Shown: positions 12,397 through 24,257, counted from the stretch's first letter. The stretch is DNA of 64,000 nt from Vesta saturnalis (GCA_036346205.1 JARFJB010001965.1:3829001-3893000); one strand, 5' to 3'. Notes: generated by a model from the sequence alone, not told the origin. Program-made: numbers and translations.

Positions 12397-13500
12397 CTAT
12401 ATTTTAAAATTATATATTTATTATTTTTCTTATAAATTTTGCTTGTTCTTGTATATTATATACTCGTAATAATTATTGCCTTACCTTAAATTTAAAAACT
12501 CTATAAAATGATTTCTACCAAACGAAGTGTTTCATAATTAAATGATATATTACAATGATATCTTTAAAATCACTTCTTATAGTTAAGTTTTCAATAAAAC
12601 ATTGCAATCGTCATTTGTTTGTCTGCAAAACCCATGTATGCGCCAATGATCTTTACTTTAGAACTCAACAATACGTACGTCCCATTGTTAAAGCAAAGGA
12701 TTAGCAGCTAATGATAAATAACTCACGTTGTAACGTTATAGTATGGAAGCGGTATGTCCTAAAACTAGTTTAAGAAATCTAGTAAGTACTTAATACAAAA
12801 TCGTGTACCGCTTATATGTAAAATAAATGAACTATTTTAATGTATTCCTTCGCTTTATTTCTGGACAGACTTTAGTGACTAGAAACGTTCACTGAGTTTA
12901 TTACTGTGACCAATATCGGTGTGACTCTAATTAACAGTGTATACATTATTATTTTTCTTATCACAAGATATTATCTATTTACGATAATTCGGAACATATT
13001 TTAATTAATAATTGTCCTTTCCTTTTAATTTTTGTATTATCTGAATTATTTTCTTTTTTTTTAGAAATCTTCTTTCTTTACTTCAAATTCTCTTCTCAAA
13101 ATATTTGTTATTTTGTTTTGTACAGTTTTTGTATTTCTTTCGTACACATTTTCGTATACGTTTAAAACTCTTAATCATCACCTCGATTTTTTTTTTGTTG
13201 ATTTCTTGATAAATTTTTATTGATTAGAATTAATGTATGCATTTGCTCTATGCGACGTGACCGTTGGCATTTGTACTTAACCACTGACCTTCTTCTTGTC
13301 TAAAATCGCGTTACAGAAATCGAGGACCGCAGAAGCCCAGATACTACAAACAAATCTTCAAAGACCTTTCGGACTGTTTATTCAGACGAAATTCAGGAAT
13401 CCCATGACGCAGAGGATACCAGAAGTCCTGGTTTGACGCACAAGTTTTCCGACTGTTATATGTCACCGCTTCACAGTGAAACAAACATAAGTAGAGAATA
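12397..13500. other. AT-rich stretch, no supported gene
   Basis: Poly-T and poly-A runs and short chance frames only. GC content rises abruptly after about 13510, at the start of the region preceding the MADF fragment. Confidence 0.5.
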
Positions 13501-13509
13501 AGGCGCATC

Positions 13510-13812
13510 CACACTATGCCGCTGTTGGCATATTGGCTAAGCCGAGCGGCATTCATCGGCTCAATGTGGACGTGAACGCTGGCTTGTGCCGTTGAGCCGC
13601 AAGATGCCGGCGGCAGTGCCAACGCCATACAGCCGTTGTCGGATTAAAGGAAGCCGCGTTGGCAAAACAAGTCTGGATGTGCCGGCAGCATCCTGCGGCC
13701 TGCGTTCCCCTGCTTCTGACTTTAGTCGGCTATTGTCCTTCGTCAAGACACCTTGTATAAGCTACTTCTGGACTACATTAAATTCTACTATTTACTTTGG
13801 TTCATTATCATC
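13510..13812 (+). other. GC-rich leader upstream of the MADF fragment
   Basis: This segment is much richer in GC than its surroundings. It contains repeated GCCGGCAG and GCCGCAAGATGCCGG-like words and a CATCCACACT motif. It directly precedes the MADF reading frame and is probably the 5' non-coding part of the same element, perhaps a PIF/Harbinger-type transposon, where MADF or Myb-like partners are common. That identity is inference. Confidence 0.35.
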
Positions 13813-14079
13813 ATGGATTGGACCAATGAAAGAATAATTTCTTTAATTGAATTCTATCATGATCGGTCAGTTTTGTGGGATTGCAAACTTAACGAACATA
13901 AAGATCGAAATAAAAAACACGATTCTATGATGGAGATTGCTGTCAGTTTTGGTTTGACGAAGGAAGAAATTGATAGGAAAATCAAAAATTTAGTTTGCCA
14001 TTTTTTACGGGAAGTGAAAAAAGAAAGAGATAGTGCACATCATTTTAATCATAATATTATTTCGAAAAGGAATATGTAA
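13813..14079 (+). pseudogene. MADF-domain protein, truncated
   Basis: The ATG at 13813 opens MDWTNERIISLIEFYHDRSV, a clear MADF (Myb/SANT-like) DNA-binding domain: the hydrophobic LIEFY helix, VLWDCKLNEHKDRNKKHD, and the KIKNLVCHFLREVKKERD helix. MADF proteins bind DNA and also serve as accessory factors of PIF/Harbinger transposons. The frame ends after 88 codons at the TAA at 14077-14079, just before a sequence that starts GCAGGGTGATCCATAAG, a typical mariner-type end. The C-terminal part of the protein, beyond the MADF domain, seems to have been cut off by that insertion. Further in-frame ATGs upstream exist but lie outside the domain. Confidence 0.7.
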
Positions 14080-14096
14080 AAATATGCAGGGTGATC

Positions 14097-14430
14097 CATA
14101 AGAAATAATACAAGTTTATGTCATAGCTTCAAAACCAATTTTTTTACCAAAAATCCTGGAACACCATTGGATTTCTTTTAAAAATGTGGCTTAAGAATGT
14201 TTTTACAAAAACGAAAAATATTCGTAAATAAGCAAGTTACGGGGGTGGGTCAAAAATGCACAAACCTGAAAACCACCCTGTATCTTTTAAACCGTTCAAG
14301 ATATCAATGTGCGGTTTTCGGCATTCGCTGTCTCATAAAAATTGAGCTCGTAACGTGTCGGTTAGTTTTTATCTCTTCTAGAAATTGGTGTTTCCTATCA
14401 AAAGTGTCCAATGTCCCTGTATCGTTACTA
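14097..14430 (+). mobile_element. Fragment of a mariner/MITE end
   Basis: The fragment begins CAGGGTGATCCATAAGAAAT, the form of many Tc1/mariner ends, and contains a second internal copy of the motif inverted (ACCACCCTGTATC near 14275). It directly follows the broken MADF frame. No partner end was found, so this is a truncated element. Confidence 0.4.
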
Positions 14431-14687
14431 CCAACTACGTAGATATGTAGCGCACATACCCCCCGGAAGAGAAAACTGCGCAGAAACGTAATTTGCCAAA
14501 AGAAACTAAAATTTTACAAGAAAATATCGTGTCTGAAAGTGACGTCACAGTAAAATAATTAAAAATGCTGTGTGAAAAATGTATGCCTGAGAATTTAGTT
14601 GATTTAGTTAACGCACAAGTTAATCTAAAAACAAACCTCCCAGCAGTAGAAGGTACACTGAACAATTTGCTTTAAAATTGTATTGTA

Positions 14688-16945
14688 CAGGTTGTCCCAT
14701 TTTCGTATGTTTTACGGGTTATCTCGCATATTTTTTAGGTTAGAACCTTGCGGTTTTCGCGACACCGAGCTACTTTTTAATGAAACCAAAGATGCACTAA
14801 TCAAATTTGCCATAGCCATCTTAGTTTTTGTGCTACAGGGTGATTTTGGAAAAATTGCATTTTCAGTCATCGCCTGTAACTCTATTATTGTCAAACATAT
14901 TAAAAAAGTAAAAACTGATGTTTGTAGATTTTTTACGTAGAATACAGTGGAGTACTCAGATTTTCTTTAGATGTCACAGTTTTTGAGATATTGACATAAC
15001 CTACTTTTTTTTTATGGGACACCCTATATATTTTTTAAAATCTTTTTCCCCTTGCCAAGAGCTTTTCAAAATATAGCATAGTCTTATTTATTTTTATAAA
15101 TAACGTGACAAAATGATTTTTTTCTATAATTTACATTGATAAAAAACAAAATAATTAATTAATCACAAATATGGTTCAAATTGCAGACCATTATGTCTCC
15201 TACAAGTTTCACAAAGTTTATAAATTCTTTTAATAGCATTTTCCAAAATAAATGATTGTCTTCGCAATTCTGCAAAAGCATTTTCCGTTGCAATTTTTAA
15301 TTGTTGCATGTTGGCATATTGCCTTGAATAAATTTTATTCTTTAAATACCCCAAAAAAAAATCCAAAACCGAGAGATCCGGTGATCGCGGTGGTCCATTT
15401 TTTCCAATCCATCTCCTGGGAAAACGTTCATTTAGCCAGTTTTGTATTATTCTAGCATTGTGGGCTGGAGCCCCATCCTGCTGGAAGAATATATCGTTCA
15501 GTTGAGCCAATAGAATATCTTCTAAAATGTTCATAGTTTTCTCTTGTAGAAGTTGTAAGTACCCATTAGAGTTTAGGTTTTCTTCATAAATCTTGTAAAC
15601 TATTTTTCGGTTAAAATTAAATCCGAACCTGCCGTCACTCTCTAGGAAAATCACGTGGGTGTTTTCTTGACTCCAAAACCGTGGGTTGTGTCTATTAAGA
15701 ATTCCCGAACTTTTGAAATGTGCCTCGTCTGACCAAATTATTTTTTTTTCAAAATTATTGTCCTGAGTTTTTAATATTTATAAACCAATTGCAGAACTCC
15801 AATCTACGTTCAGCATCACCAGGGTGCAGGTGATGAACAAGTTTATACTTGTAGGGTTTGAATTTATGTTTTTTTAAAATCCTTTGCACTGTTGTTTCAG
15901 ACACACCGGTCTCTTCATCTATTTTCCTGTACGAGGTTTCAGGAGTGGCTTAAACAACTGCTAAAACGTTGATCTCTGATTCCTCGTTCTCTTTGTTGTA
16001 AACTCGGGGTCGAGGTTTGTCAAAACATCCATGTTGGCTAAGATTAAATTTTAATTTTTGAAATATTCTTCTGTCGGGTTGTCTTCTTTCGGGATATCTA
16101 TATGACAAAATAGGTATATAAAAAAAATACAAATTCTAAGGTAAAGATTAACTGACTTGTTCAGATACAGTTCTAAGGCCTGGTCTGCGTGTTCACTGCG
16201 TTTTCATTAGATAATATGAAGCAGGTATTCATATCATAGTTCTCAAAGTTTTCAAATTTTTGGTTTCGAGCCATATTAAAAAATAATTAAACAACAACAA
16301 CAAGAACAAGAACGACAACAATAAACAAAAACAACGAATAACAATAAATATCAGCACTAAATTTGGGAAAATGTAACCAGGAATAATTTGAGAGAAGCAG
16401 AAACTTCAAAAATCAAATACCTAGGTAATAGCAGAACGTTAATTATTTTGTGTTTTGCGTTACCATGGTTACCCACGGCTATCCACTATTATCAATGTAA
16501 ATTATAGAAAAAAATCATTTTGTCACGTTATTTATAAAAATAAACAAGACTATGCTATATTTTTGAAAAGTTCTTGGCAAGGGGAAAATGATTTTAAAAA
16601 AATATATAGGGTGTCCCATAAAAAAAAGTAGGTTATGTCAATATCTCAAAAACTGTGACATTTAAAGAAAATCTGAGTACGCCAATGGATTCTACGTACA
16701 AAAATCTACAAATATCAGTTTTTACTTTTTTAATATGTCTGACAATTACAGAGTTACAGGGGATGACTGAAAATGCAATTTTTCCAAAATCACCCTGTAG
16801 CACAAAAACTAAGATGGCTATGGCAAATTTGATTAGTACATCTTTGGTTTCATTAAAAAGTAGCACGGTGTCGCGAAAACCGCAAGGTTCTAACCTAAAA
16901 ATTAAGCGAGATACCCCGTAAACCATACGAAAATGGGACAATCTG
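14688..16945 (-). mobile_element. Mariner element A, about 455-bp inverted repeats
   Basis: The ends are CAGGTTGTCCCATTTTCGTA at 14688 and its inverted counterpart ending at 16945, each flanked by a TA (14686-14687 and 16946-16947), the standard mariner target duplication. The inverted repeats are unusually long: about 14688-15141 and 16490-16945, matching with scattered differences. Each carries an internal TTTTTATGGGACACCCTATA motif (near 15015 and 16610), which looks like an earlier terminal sequence. Between them lies a degraded DD41D-type transposase on the minus strand. Confidence 0.85.
15163..16132 (-). pseudogene. Mariner transposase relic (DD41D group), element A
   Basis: Read on the minus strand, the N-terminal helix-turn-helix part (RYPERRQPDRRIFQKLKFNL) lies near 16100. 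Fragments of the first catalytic motif (DEAHFKSSGILNRH) lie around 15730, and the C-terminal half is open at 15654-15163. That half holds the second aspartate in FFQQDGAPAHNAR and the third in RSPDLSVLDFF. A four-residue loss between GKNG and PPRSP shortens the D-to-D spacing compared with the intact copy at 23090-24211, and the tryptophan expected after DFFL is missing. Several frame breaks between 15655 and 15950 separate the halves. It is the same family as the intact copy but a different subfamily. Confidence 0.85.
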
Positions 16946-18193
16946 TACAAGTCCTGTCATACAGGAAAAATACAAACAGTTTACAATCTGCGTTGACGAA
17001 ATATATTTAAAATCCTGTTTTACAATTTGAAAAATGATGAAATTATTGGTTTTCACAATGAAGGCAATGCAAATAAATATTTACCTGCAAATTCTGCACT
17101 CGGTCTTATGATACGAGGTATTTTCAACAAATTTAAGCAGCCTGCCTGTTATTTATTAAGTAACACAATGTGTATATTCCAAATCTATAATCATCAGTGC
17201 CATAACAAAGTTGCAGTTAGAGGCAGCCAATAAATTCAAAGTGACATTTAAAAAATTGTTTGCATTACATTATTTAGAATATATTGAAAATGGTAATTGT
17301 ACTAATTTTGAAAAGATTTTAACTTTAGTCGTGTCGCTTCTTTGTAAGTCTTTACTTTGACTATGCACAGCCTTAACAAAACGACACTTACAATGGCGGT
17401 CTTCTACTATTTATAGAAGAGTGCAAAATATATATTATTCTTTGATTATACTGATTTTGATTAAACAAAACATAAAGTAAAGAATAATATGTATGTGGAT
17501 ACGGATAAATATATGAAATTATGGTTTTAACAAAGAAATATTGACTTTGAAAATACGCTAATTTTGCAAATCGTTTTAAATTTTGTTACGGCCAAATAGC
17601 CTATAATAGCCAAATATCCAAAGATAAGAGCCGATCTACGTATTCGTGTGACGTCGCATCAAGTTAGCAATAGATTTATTTCAGCAATAAACGTTTTTCA
17701 GTAAATGGTGGAATTTCGTATAAAGGAACATACTTCACCTTATCCTATATCAAAAATATTAATAAAACGATTAGGGGGGTGAAAGGGGCGAAAAATAAGG
17801 GTAACTTTGGTGGCGTTGGTTTTTCCGTGATTTTGAAGAAGTATTCTGACTAAAATTGAAGTTATAAGAAATTTTAATTTTTAAGAACCCGAGCACTTCG
17901 TGCGCTGTAGTGAACGGGTTTTTGAACGCTGTTTTACACATCAAATTATTTCTTTAATTTTTTATGTTACAGGGGTTCACTACCAATCGTATAAGAGCTA
18001 ATAAAAATGTTTTGAAATTACATAATTTTTAAGAAAATGCGCTCTTAATGCACCATTGCTGTATTGAACGGAGTGTTGAACCCTATCGTACATTAAATAT
18101 TTGTAGTTTTTATGTTAAAGGGTTTCAGTAGCAATAATATAAGCGCGAACAAAATTGCACATACCTACCGTTTTGAAATTACGTAATTTTTTT

Positions 18194-19633
18194 TTAAAAA
18201 CGCAGTCTTAATGCACCAACACCGTATTGAAAGGGATGCCTGCGGACATATTCCTCCCCCATCTCCTTCCATTTGTTGCGGTCTTGTGCTGTAGTTGCAG
18301 TCTTGTGCTGTTGTTGCAGTCTTGTGCTGTTGTCATCTGCTTCTCGATGTCCTTGTCTCCTAGTTTTATTTTTGATTTTTGTTGGTTTGTGGTTCTTTGC
18401 ATGTTCATTGTTAAACCGATCTCCTCTGATTGTGCATTTCCTGCAGGTATCAGCTGTTAGGACGACGTCGTCTGTGAATCTGAAGTTATTCAATCTCTGT
18501 CCATCAATCATTAAACTTCGTTCCTCCCAATGTAGTTTTTTAAAAACGTCCTTTAATACCAATGTGAACAGCTTTGGTGATACTGCATCGCCCTGTGTGA
18601 TTCCTCTTTCTATCTTTACTGGTTTCGTGTTTTCGTGCATCTTCACCGTGTTGGTTCCTTCTTTTTAGATGTTTTCCAGGAGTCTTATATATCTTGAGCC
18701 TATGCGACAATTTTGCAATGAGCTGATGATGGCCCACATTGCTATTGTGTCAAATGGTTTGTTGTAATCAACAAACGCGGTACAGATGTATATTGCACTC
18801 GTTCGTTTTTTCAATTAAGTTCCGTAACGATCGTATGTGGTCTAGTGTGCTGTATTGTTTTCTAAATCCCGCTTGCTCCGGCGATTGGTATAAGTCCAAT
18901 TTTGAGTTAATCTATTTGTAATTATTTTGGTTAATAGTTTGTAACTTTGACAAAATAGACTAATCGGCCTATAGTTCTTTAGCAGGGTCCTACCGCCTTT
19001 TTAATGTATTAGGATTGCGATGGCATTATTCCATCCCACAGGTATTTTCCACTCTTCTAGGCATTTATTTAATAAGGTTTTTAGGCTCTGTAGTAATGTT
19101 CTATCCCCATAAATGATATTTTATGGTATTATTTGGACCTCTCCTGGTACTCGATTATTCTTCATGTCTCTTATTGCTATTTCTAATTGTGGTTTGTCTA
19201 TTTCCGGTATTTCCTCCGATCCTGAAATTATTATTGTTTTATATTTTATTATTTGCGTTTTTTTTTAATTTGTATAGATTTTCGTAGAAATTTTTTGTGT
19301 CTACTATGTCTTCCATATTAAGAGTCATTTGCCCATCTCCTGTTTGTAGTTTGTTGATTATGCTGGTATTGCCATTTATTTTCCTTTTTATAACTTGTTT
19401 TCGTTTATAGTTTTTTCTATTATCTTTTCGTTAAATTTTATGATGTCTTGTTTGATGTTCTTTATTACTTGCTTATTTACTTCAACGAATTCCACCGTTC
19501 CTCTTTTAATTTGGCTGGCCAGTTGACTTCTAATTTCTACTAAATTTATTGTTTCTTTGCTTATCTTTTTGCTTCCCTTGTTCTTATCTTTATTTTTCAT
19601 GTTTGTCAGATTTTTTCCAGCGGTGTTGAACAC
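18194..19633 (-). pseudogene. RTE-like LINE reverse transcriptase relic
   Basis: On the minus strand, reading from about 19630 down, the sequence encodes an apparent pre-RT region (KISKETINLVEIRSQLASQI), then NYRPISLFCQSYKLLTKIIT, AFVDYNKPFDTIAM, GITQGDAVSPKLFTLVLKD and FRFTDDVVLTAD. These are RT motifs in correct order: the QGD...SP block and the DD box, with Thr replacing the usual Ala of FADD. Frames change several times, so the gene is dead. It lacks the endonuclease end and the 3' end is cut at about 18232. Both breakpoints fall inside the third tandem unit of the foldback element, showing that the LINE inserted there. The RTE clade is the best match I recognise. Confidence 0.75.
18278..18334. 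repeat. Three 19-bp tandem units near the LINE 3' end
   Basis: The unit GCAGTCTTGTGCTGTTGTT starts at 18278, 18297 and 18316, with one or two changes between copies. It lies within the 3' part of the RTE relic. Because 19 is not a multiple of three, each repeat shifts frame, so the predicted QQHKTAT-like peptide repeats are not meaningful. Confidence 0.85.
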
Positions 19634-20475
19634 TGTTGTACATTAAACATTTTTATTTCTTTAATTTTTTATGTTAAAGGGCTTCTGTTATAATTTTACG
19701 TAGTTAATAGTTTTTATTTATATTTTTTGTAAAGAGTAGATTGAGCACTTGGGTTTTATGAATAAGAAAAAAAAGATGGCCAGAAAAATTGGTTGACAAG
19801 TCATTTTTGATTGATTAGGAAATTGAAAGAAAATTGTCCTAAATTACGAATTGTACATCTATAAGAGGTAATGAATGAAACACAAATGCTCACAATTTGA
19901 TAGTAAGTACCTATATTAAGCCACAGGCATTATGTTAATTTGAAAATAAAGTTTTAGCAACTATGTTAGCTCAAAAAAGGTTGTGTTTGGCATTTGCAAT
20001 TAACTCTAATCATCAATTCCCAACAGCTTCACTAGCAATAATATATGCGCAAACAAAAATGTACATATCTCCTGTTTTGCTAGTGAACCCTTTTAACATA
20101 AAAAATTAAAGAAATAAAAATGTGAGATGTACGATAACGTTCAACAACCCACTCAATACGGCGAAGTGCATGAAGTGCTGGGATTCTTAAAAACTACGTA
20201 ATTTTCAAAACGGGGTGGACAAACAATTTTTAATTTTGTTTTTAGCTTCAATTTTAGTCAAAGCACAAAGCACTTTTTTAAAATTATGAAAAAACCAACA
20301 CCACTAAAGTTAATTTTTCACCCCTTTTATCCGCCTAATTGTATCATTAATATTCTTGATACACGATAGGCCCAAGTACGTTCATTTATATCAAATTCAA
20401 CCTAAAAGGTAAAATACGTTCCAATTGCTGAATAAACGCTTATTGCTTCAATCTATTCCTAACTTGATGGGGGTT

Positions 20476-21689
20476 TCATGTGATGCTTTTGGTGCTTGCT
20501 TCTCAGTCTCATGCTATCCTTTGTGTTATTGCTAAAATAGTTTTATAGTAATAGTTAAAATAATCGTTTAACCAAATTACCCCAAATAAAACTCACTAAG
20601 CAATACCACTTTTCACCATAAATCAACTTAAACTTGGTTTAATTTGATTTAGTAGTAGTAGTAGTAGTATAAACTAAAGCGGAGTTTTAATACACCCTAA
20701 TGATGCTAATCTACAATTTACTTACAACCCCTTAATCGATAATATTTGCAGGAAAAGATAAATACAAAGCGTCTTACGAAAATCCAGGAACTACCTAATT
20801 ATATTCCCGTCACGGTAAAATTAATCTGATGCTATTTGCTGGAATAACTACAATCTACATTCAAACCAGACGAAGCTTTGTTACTAATCTCGTACTAATC
20901 AATTAATCAACACAATTGTAATTTAAAACAGGTCAGCGACATTTCGTATACAAATGGTTTTAAGATTTATCAGCGAATTGGATATTCACAATCCAAAAGC
21001 ATGAAACTTTACTGATTTTAAAATCCTTCACACATACAGAATAGAACAGATTATAAATATACAATAGATCTAGAAGCATTACTCATTGTTGTCTTTTAAT
21101 TGTGGATGAGCTTACCTATGTAAATATTTATACGACCGATTTAGGATGAGGTTTTGTTAGAATAATGGAGCTTTTGTTAAAATATTAAATGCACGCATGT
21201 TGATTTAGATTTTTTGAAGCACGGCTTTGTTGTATGTACTAGACGTGTATCAAAAGGTTTTATGGTAATTTACTTTCTTTTCTCTGCAATCTCCATAATT
21301 CATTCACTGCCAAGCTCCATTTTAACTTTCAAAGTTATTACTCATAACTTGTGAAATATTTTTTAGTCCACCATTTTATACTCCGACATTAGTATGTATT
21401 GTTTGTATTGTAGTCGTAAAAATAAATTAATGTTTATGTGGGTGTATGTATCAATTGAACTCATCTGGAAGCTATTCCAGTGATAAATATGAAAGTTCAT
21501 TTAGCCCTTAATATTAACAGATTTTACTATTTGCATTAATTACGCATGAAATAAAAAGGAAATTAAAGCAATAAAAAAGAGTATATATTTTTCGTTTGTT
21601 TAAAAACATTTTTATTTGCCAATTATTCGCATATATACGCGTATAAACGAGATAAGATGCTTAATTTGGGGTGTTTAGCGGTCGATATA
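20476..21689. other. AT-rich stretch, no supported gene
   Basis: Only a short (TAG)n run near 20650 and chance frames are seen between the foldback element and the following MITE. Confidence 0.5.
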
Positions 21690-22246
21690 CAGGGTGATTC
21701 ATGAGGAACCCCCCCCCCGTATTTCAGGAAATGATAGATCTAATCGTTTTAACACAAAACTTTCATATAAACGTAAGTCCAACAGTACTTTGTTTTCGAG
21801 ATACAGGGTGTTAAAGTTACAAACAAAAGTTAATTTTTGAAATATCTCCAAAACGAACAAAGGTATTTTTCTTACTCTACGTTTAATACATAGATGTATA
21901 AAGTACATTGGTTTTAGCTTATTAATACATTTTTATTAAGTACAGTGGCGTAGAACGCAAGGGGCAGTGCAACATTTTAATCCCTAATTTCTACGCCAAT
22001 GTATTCAATTGGATTTTTTTATTAAAATACGAAACCTTCATGTTTTGTCTAAATCGATAACTTTAACAGTTTCTAACATATTTACATCTTTAGGTATTTA
22101 TTACCAACTGCTTAGGCAGGTTATTAACTTTGAAACCCTGTATCTCGAAAGCGAAGCACTATTGGACTTAAGTTTATATGAAAGCTTTGTGTTAAAATGA
22201 TTAGATCTATCATTTCCTGAAATACAGGGGTTCCTCACGAATCACC
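21690..22246. mobile_element. MITE with long inverted repeats, mariner type
   Basis: The left end, CAGGGTGATTCATGAGGAAC at 21690, is preceded by TA. It is repeated inverted at about 22180-22246, where GATTAGATCTATCATTTCCT begins the matching block. The match continues inward through TTCGAGATACAGGGT (21796) and CCCTGTATCTCGAAA (22134). No transposase lies inside, and short frames are in the repeats only. It is a non-autonomous element, probably mobilised by a mariner transposase. Confidence 0.8.
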
Positions 22247-23089
22247 ATATAGATCAGGATTTTTATCGAAAAATATGTGGCCGGTTTCCATTGCTTTTAT
22301 TTACTCTGTATTTCATATAGAACCGACGACGATACAAATTTTGAACTATATCGTTGGCTAAATATTCCAAATTACGGCTAATCTGTATAGCAATGTATAC
22401 TTATACTGTTTGTATTGTTATTGACCTAGCACGTCTTTACTTGGCATAACAAACTTACTATACTACACTACCTCAGGTAATATGCGTACTGTACAGGGTG
22501 GTTTTTTTTCGTTAATATTATAGGGTATAGGCTAAACGGTAAGAGATGCAAAAAAACTAAGATACGTGTCCCGTTCTCTTTTTTAGTGTTTAGTTTAATG
22601 GTGCAATCGGATCTATACTAACTAAAGTTTCGAAGATACAGAGTGATTCTCAAAATCTGTCGGTTTTTATTATCTCTTATGACTCGGTTATTTATGGAGA
22701 TAAAAAAAAGCTTTGGATACGAAAGTTTTATGACTTTTTACATTGAATCCAGTGGCGTTCTTAAAAAAAATATAGATGTTTGATTTTTTGAGATATTATC
22801 AAAAGTAGCATTTTCTTAAATGGGACACCCTGTATCTGATAATCTCAAAAAATTGCATTTTTTCTTGAGATTGCAACAATATATAACACTTAATATTTTG
22901 CATTGTCCTAAATAGCTAAAATACTAAAAAAACATTTTTTTTAGTTGGCCATGGATTTAATCAATTCTTTATTTTATAATAACAATAATAAAACATTAAT
23001 AAACTAAAACAACAACTACAAAAAACAAGAAAAGATTTATAACACCTCAACAGTAATACTTATATATAACAATTAACATAGGTGGTTAA

Positions 23090-24211
23090 TCACAAAAGGT
23101 GCTCAAATTGTCTTCCATTCTGCTCGATGCATTTTTCGGCTCTGCTTGTAACTAAACGAGTGGCGTTATAGATTTGAATATTTGGCACTCTTCCAATGCA
23201 ATTAATAGAATTTGCTCTGAGTTCTTCTACATTATTACTTCGGGTTTTATAGACTTCATTTTTGATAGATCCCCAAAAATAAAAGTCGAGTGGCGTCAGG
23301 TCGGGGGAACGCGGAGGCCATCTGTTTGGTCCATATGTACCAAGCCAATTTTCGCCAAAATTGACATTTAGTAAGTCCCTTACCATGTGGCTATTATGTG
23401 CTGGAGCACCGTCTTGTTGTAAGTAAACATTATTTCTTGCAGCTAATGGCATGTTATCCAACTGCATTATTACACATTCTTCCAAAATTTGGATGTATCC
23501 TTGAGCATTCAAATTTTGATTAAAAATTCTGTAGTTAAGGACTGTGTTTTGATATAGCGTCACCCATACATGGAACCTAAACCGTCCTTGTTGTATCCTG
23601 GCGACCGTCTGATGAGGATTTATGTTTGACCAATATCGATTATTATGTCGATTAAAAATTCCTTCGCTAGATATAAAAGCCTCGTCGGTCCATATTATAT
23701 TTTGAAAAAAATTGGGATTCCGATTAATCTGCTGCGAATACCAATGACAAAATGTTAAACGCCGCTCTTCATCTCCAGGATGTAAGTTATGAACCTTTCT
23801 TATTTTATATGGTTTATATTTATGCTTTCTTAACGTTTTTAAAACTTTAGATTTACTTGTGCCAATATCTTTCTCAATATTACGGCTAGATATCGTCGGA
23901 TCAGCAGCAACACAAGCTAATGTATTTATTTCATCTCTTGCTCTATTTGCCTTATTGTAAATCTTACTTCTTGGTTTTCCAAATGATCCATACTCACTTA
24001 AATTGTGATATAATCTTTCAAATATTTGTTGTTCTGGCTGTCGTCGTTCCGGATAACGGTCAAAATATAAGTCTAGAGCTGTGTCTTTATTTTTATTACT
24101 CTCAATGTAGCACTCAAGCATATTTAATTTTTCATAATTTTGAAAAGTATTTATTTTAATCACCTTTTTTAAAAAAATATAATCGGAAACGAAATAAGAA
24201 TACCAGTACAT
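23090..24211 (-). CDS. Intact mariner-type transposase, DD41D group
   Basis: The single-exon 373-codon gene would encode the transposase that binds the element ends and cuts and joins DNA in the nucleus. An N-terminal helix-turn-helix region (about residues 50-90, RYPERRQPEQQIFERLYHNL) resembles DUF4817. A second HTH-like segment follows near SSRNIEKDIGTSKSKVLKTL. The catalytic aspartates are in IIWTDEAF (about residue 170), LQQDGAPAHN (about 268) and SPDLTPLDFYFWG (about 311). Forty-one residues separate the second and third, the DD41D spacing known for rosa-type mariners. The protein ends CIEQNGRQFEHLL, the ending shared by the relics at 15163 and 43602. The first ATG at 24211 gives a hydrophobic leader; an internal Met near residue 31 (MLECYIESNK) may be the true start. 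All expected catalytic residues are present. Confidence 0.9.
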   Translation of the reverse strand: MYWYSYFVSDYIFLKKVIKINTFQNYEKLNMLECYIESNKNKDTALDLYFDRYPERRQPEQQIFERLYHNLSEYGSFGKPRSKIYNKANRARDEINTLACVAADPTISSRNIEKDIGTSKSKVLKTLRKHKYKPYKIRKVHNLHPGDEERRLTFCHWYSQQINRNPNFFQNIIWTDEAFISSEGIFNRHNNRYWSNINPHQTVARIQQGRFRFHVWVTLYQNTVLNYRIFNQNLNAQGYIQILEECVIMQLDNMPLAARNNVYLQQDGAPAHNSHMVRDLLNVNFGENWLGTYGPNRWPPRSPDLTPLDFYFWGSIKNEVYKTRSNNVEELRANSINCIGRVPNIQIYNATRLVTSRAEKCIEQNGRQFEHLL

Positions 24212-24257
24212 AATTAAAAATTATTATTAATTTTATTAAACACATAAATAAAAAGTT

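Larger units (their letters stand above)
14440..17240 (+). pseudogene. P-element-like (THAP-type) transposase relic, split
   Basis: Two coding scraps lie on either side of the mariner at 14688-16945. The left scrap reads SSRRYTEQFALKLY just before the insertion, a segment typical of P-element/THAP9-type transposases ahead of their RNase-H-like domain. The right scrap reads FTICVDEIYLKSCFTI, then KNDEIIGFHNEGN, and PANSALGLMIRGIFNKFKQ, also typical of this family; the aspartate in VDEIYLKS corresponds to a catalytic residue. Both scraps are in the same orientation and carry frame breaks. This identifies a P-like transposon that was the target of the mariner insertion. The family assignment rests on motif recognition only. 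Confidence 0.55.
17655..20475. mobile_element. Foldback-like element with subterminal tandem units
   Basis: Sequence from about 17655 (GCATCAAGTTAGCAATAG) to about 18010 is repeated in inverted orientation at about 20090-20475, which ends AACTTGATG. Shared landmarks are ATTAG...GGTGAAAGGGG, the ACCAACGCCACC-like block and TCTTTAATTTTTTATGTTA. Inside the left arm, a unit of about 150-165 bases starting near AATTTTTAAGAA recurs at about 17876, 18025 and 18185 and contains (TTGAACxxTxT)-like and TATGTTAAAGGGxTTC-like blocks. The third unit is split by the RTE LINE and resumes at about 19617. No protein was found that belongs to this element. Confidence 0.6.

Noticed and set aside
16633..16950. 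105-codon frame inside a mariner arm, with a similar one at 14683-14940
   Set aside because: These lie within the terminal inverted repeats, appear in both arms by symmetry and resemble no protein.
18278..18334. CRISPR-like spaced repeats
   Set aside because: The 19-base units are directly adjacent with no unique spacers, in a eukaryotic LINE relic; no CRISPR array is seen anywhere in the window.
18227..18668. Cys/Val/Leu-rich plus-strand frames over the LINE
   Set aside because: Antisense shadows of the RTE relic and its 19-base repeat; not a membrane protein gene.
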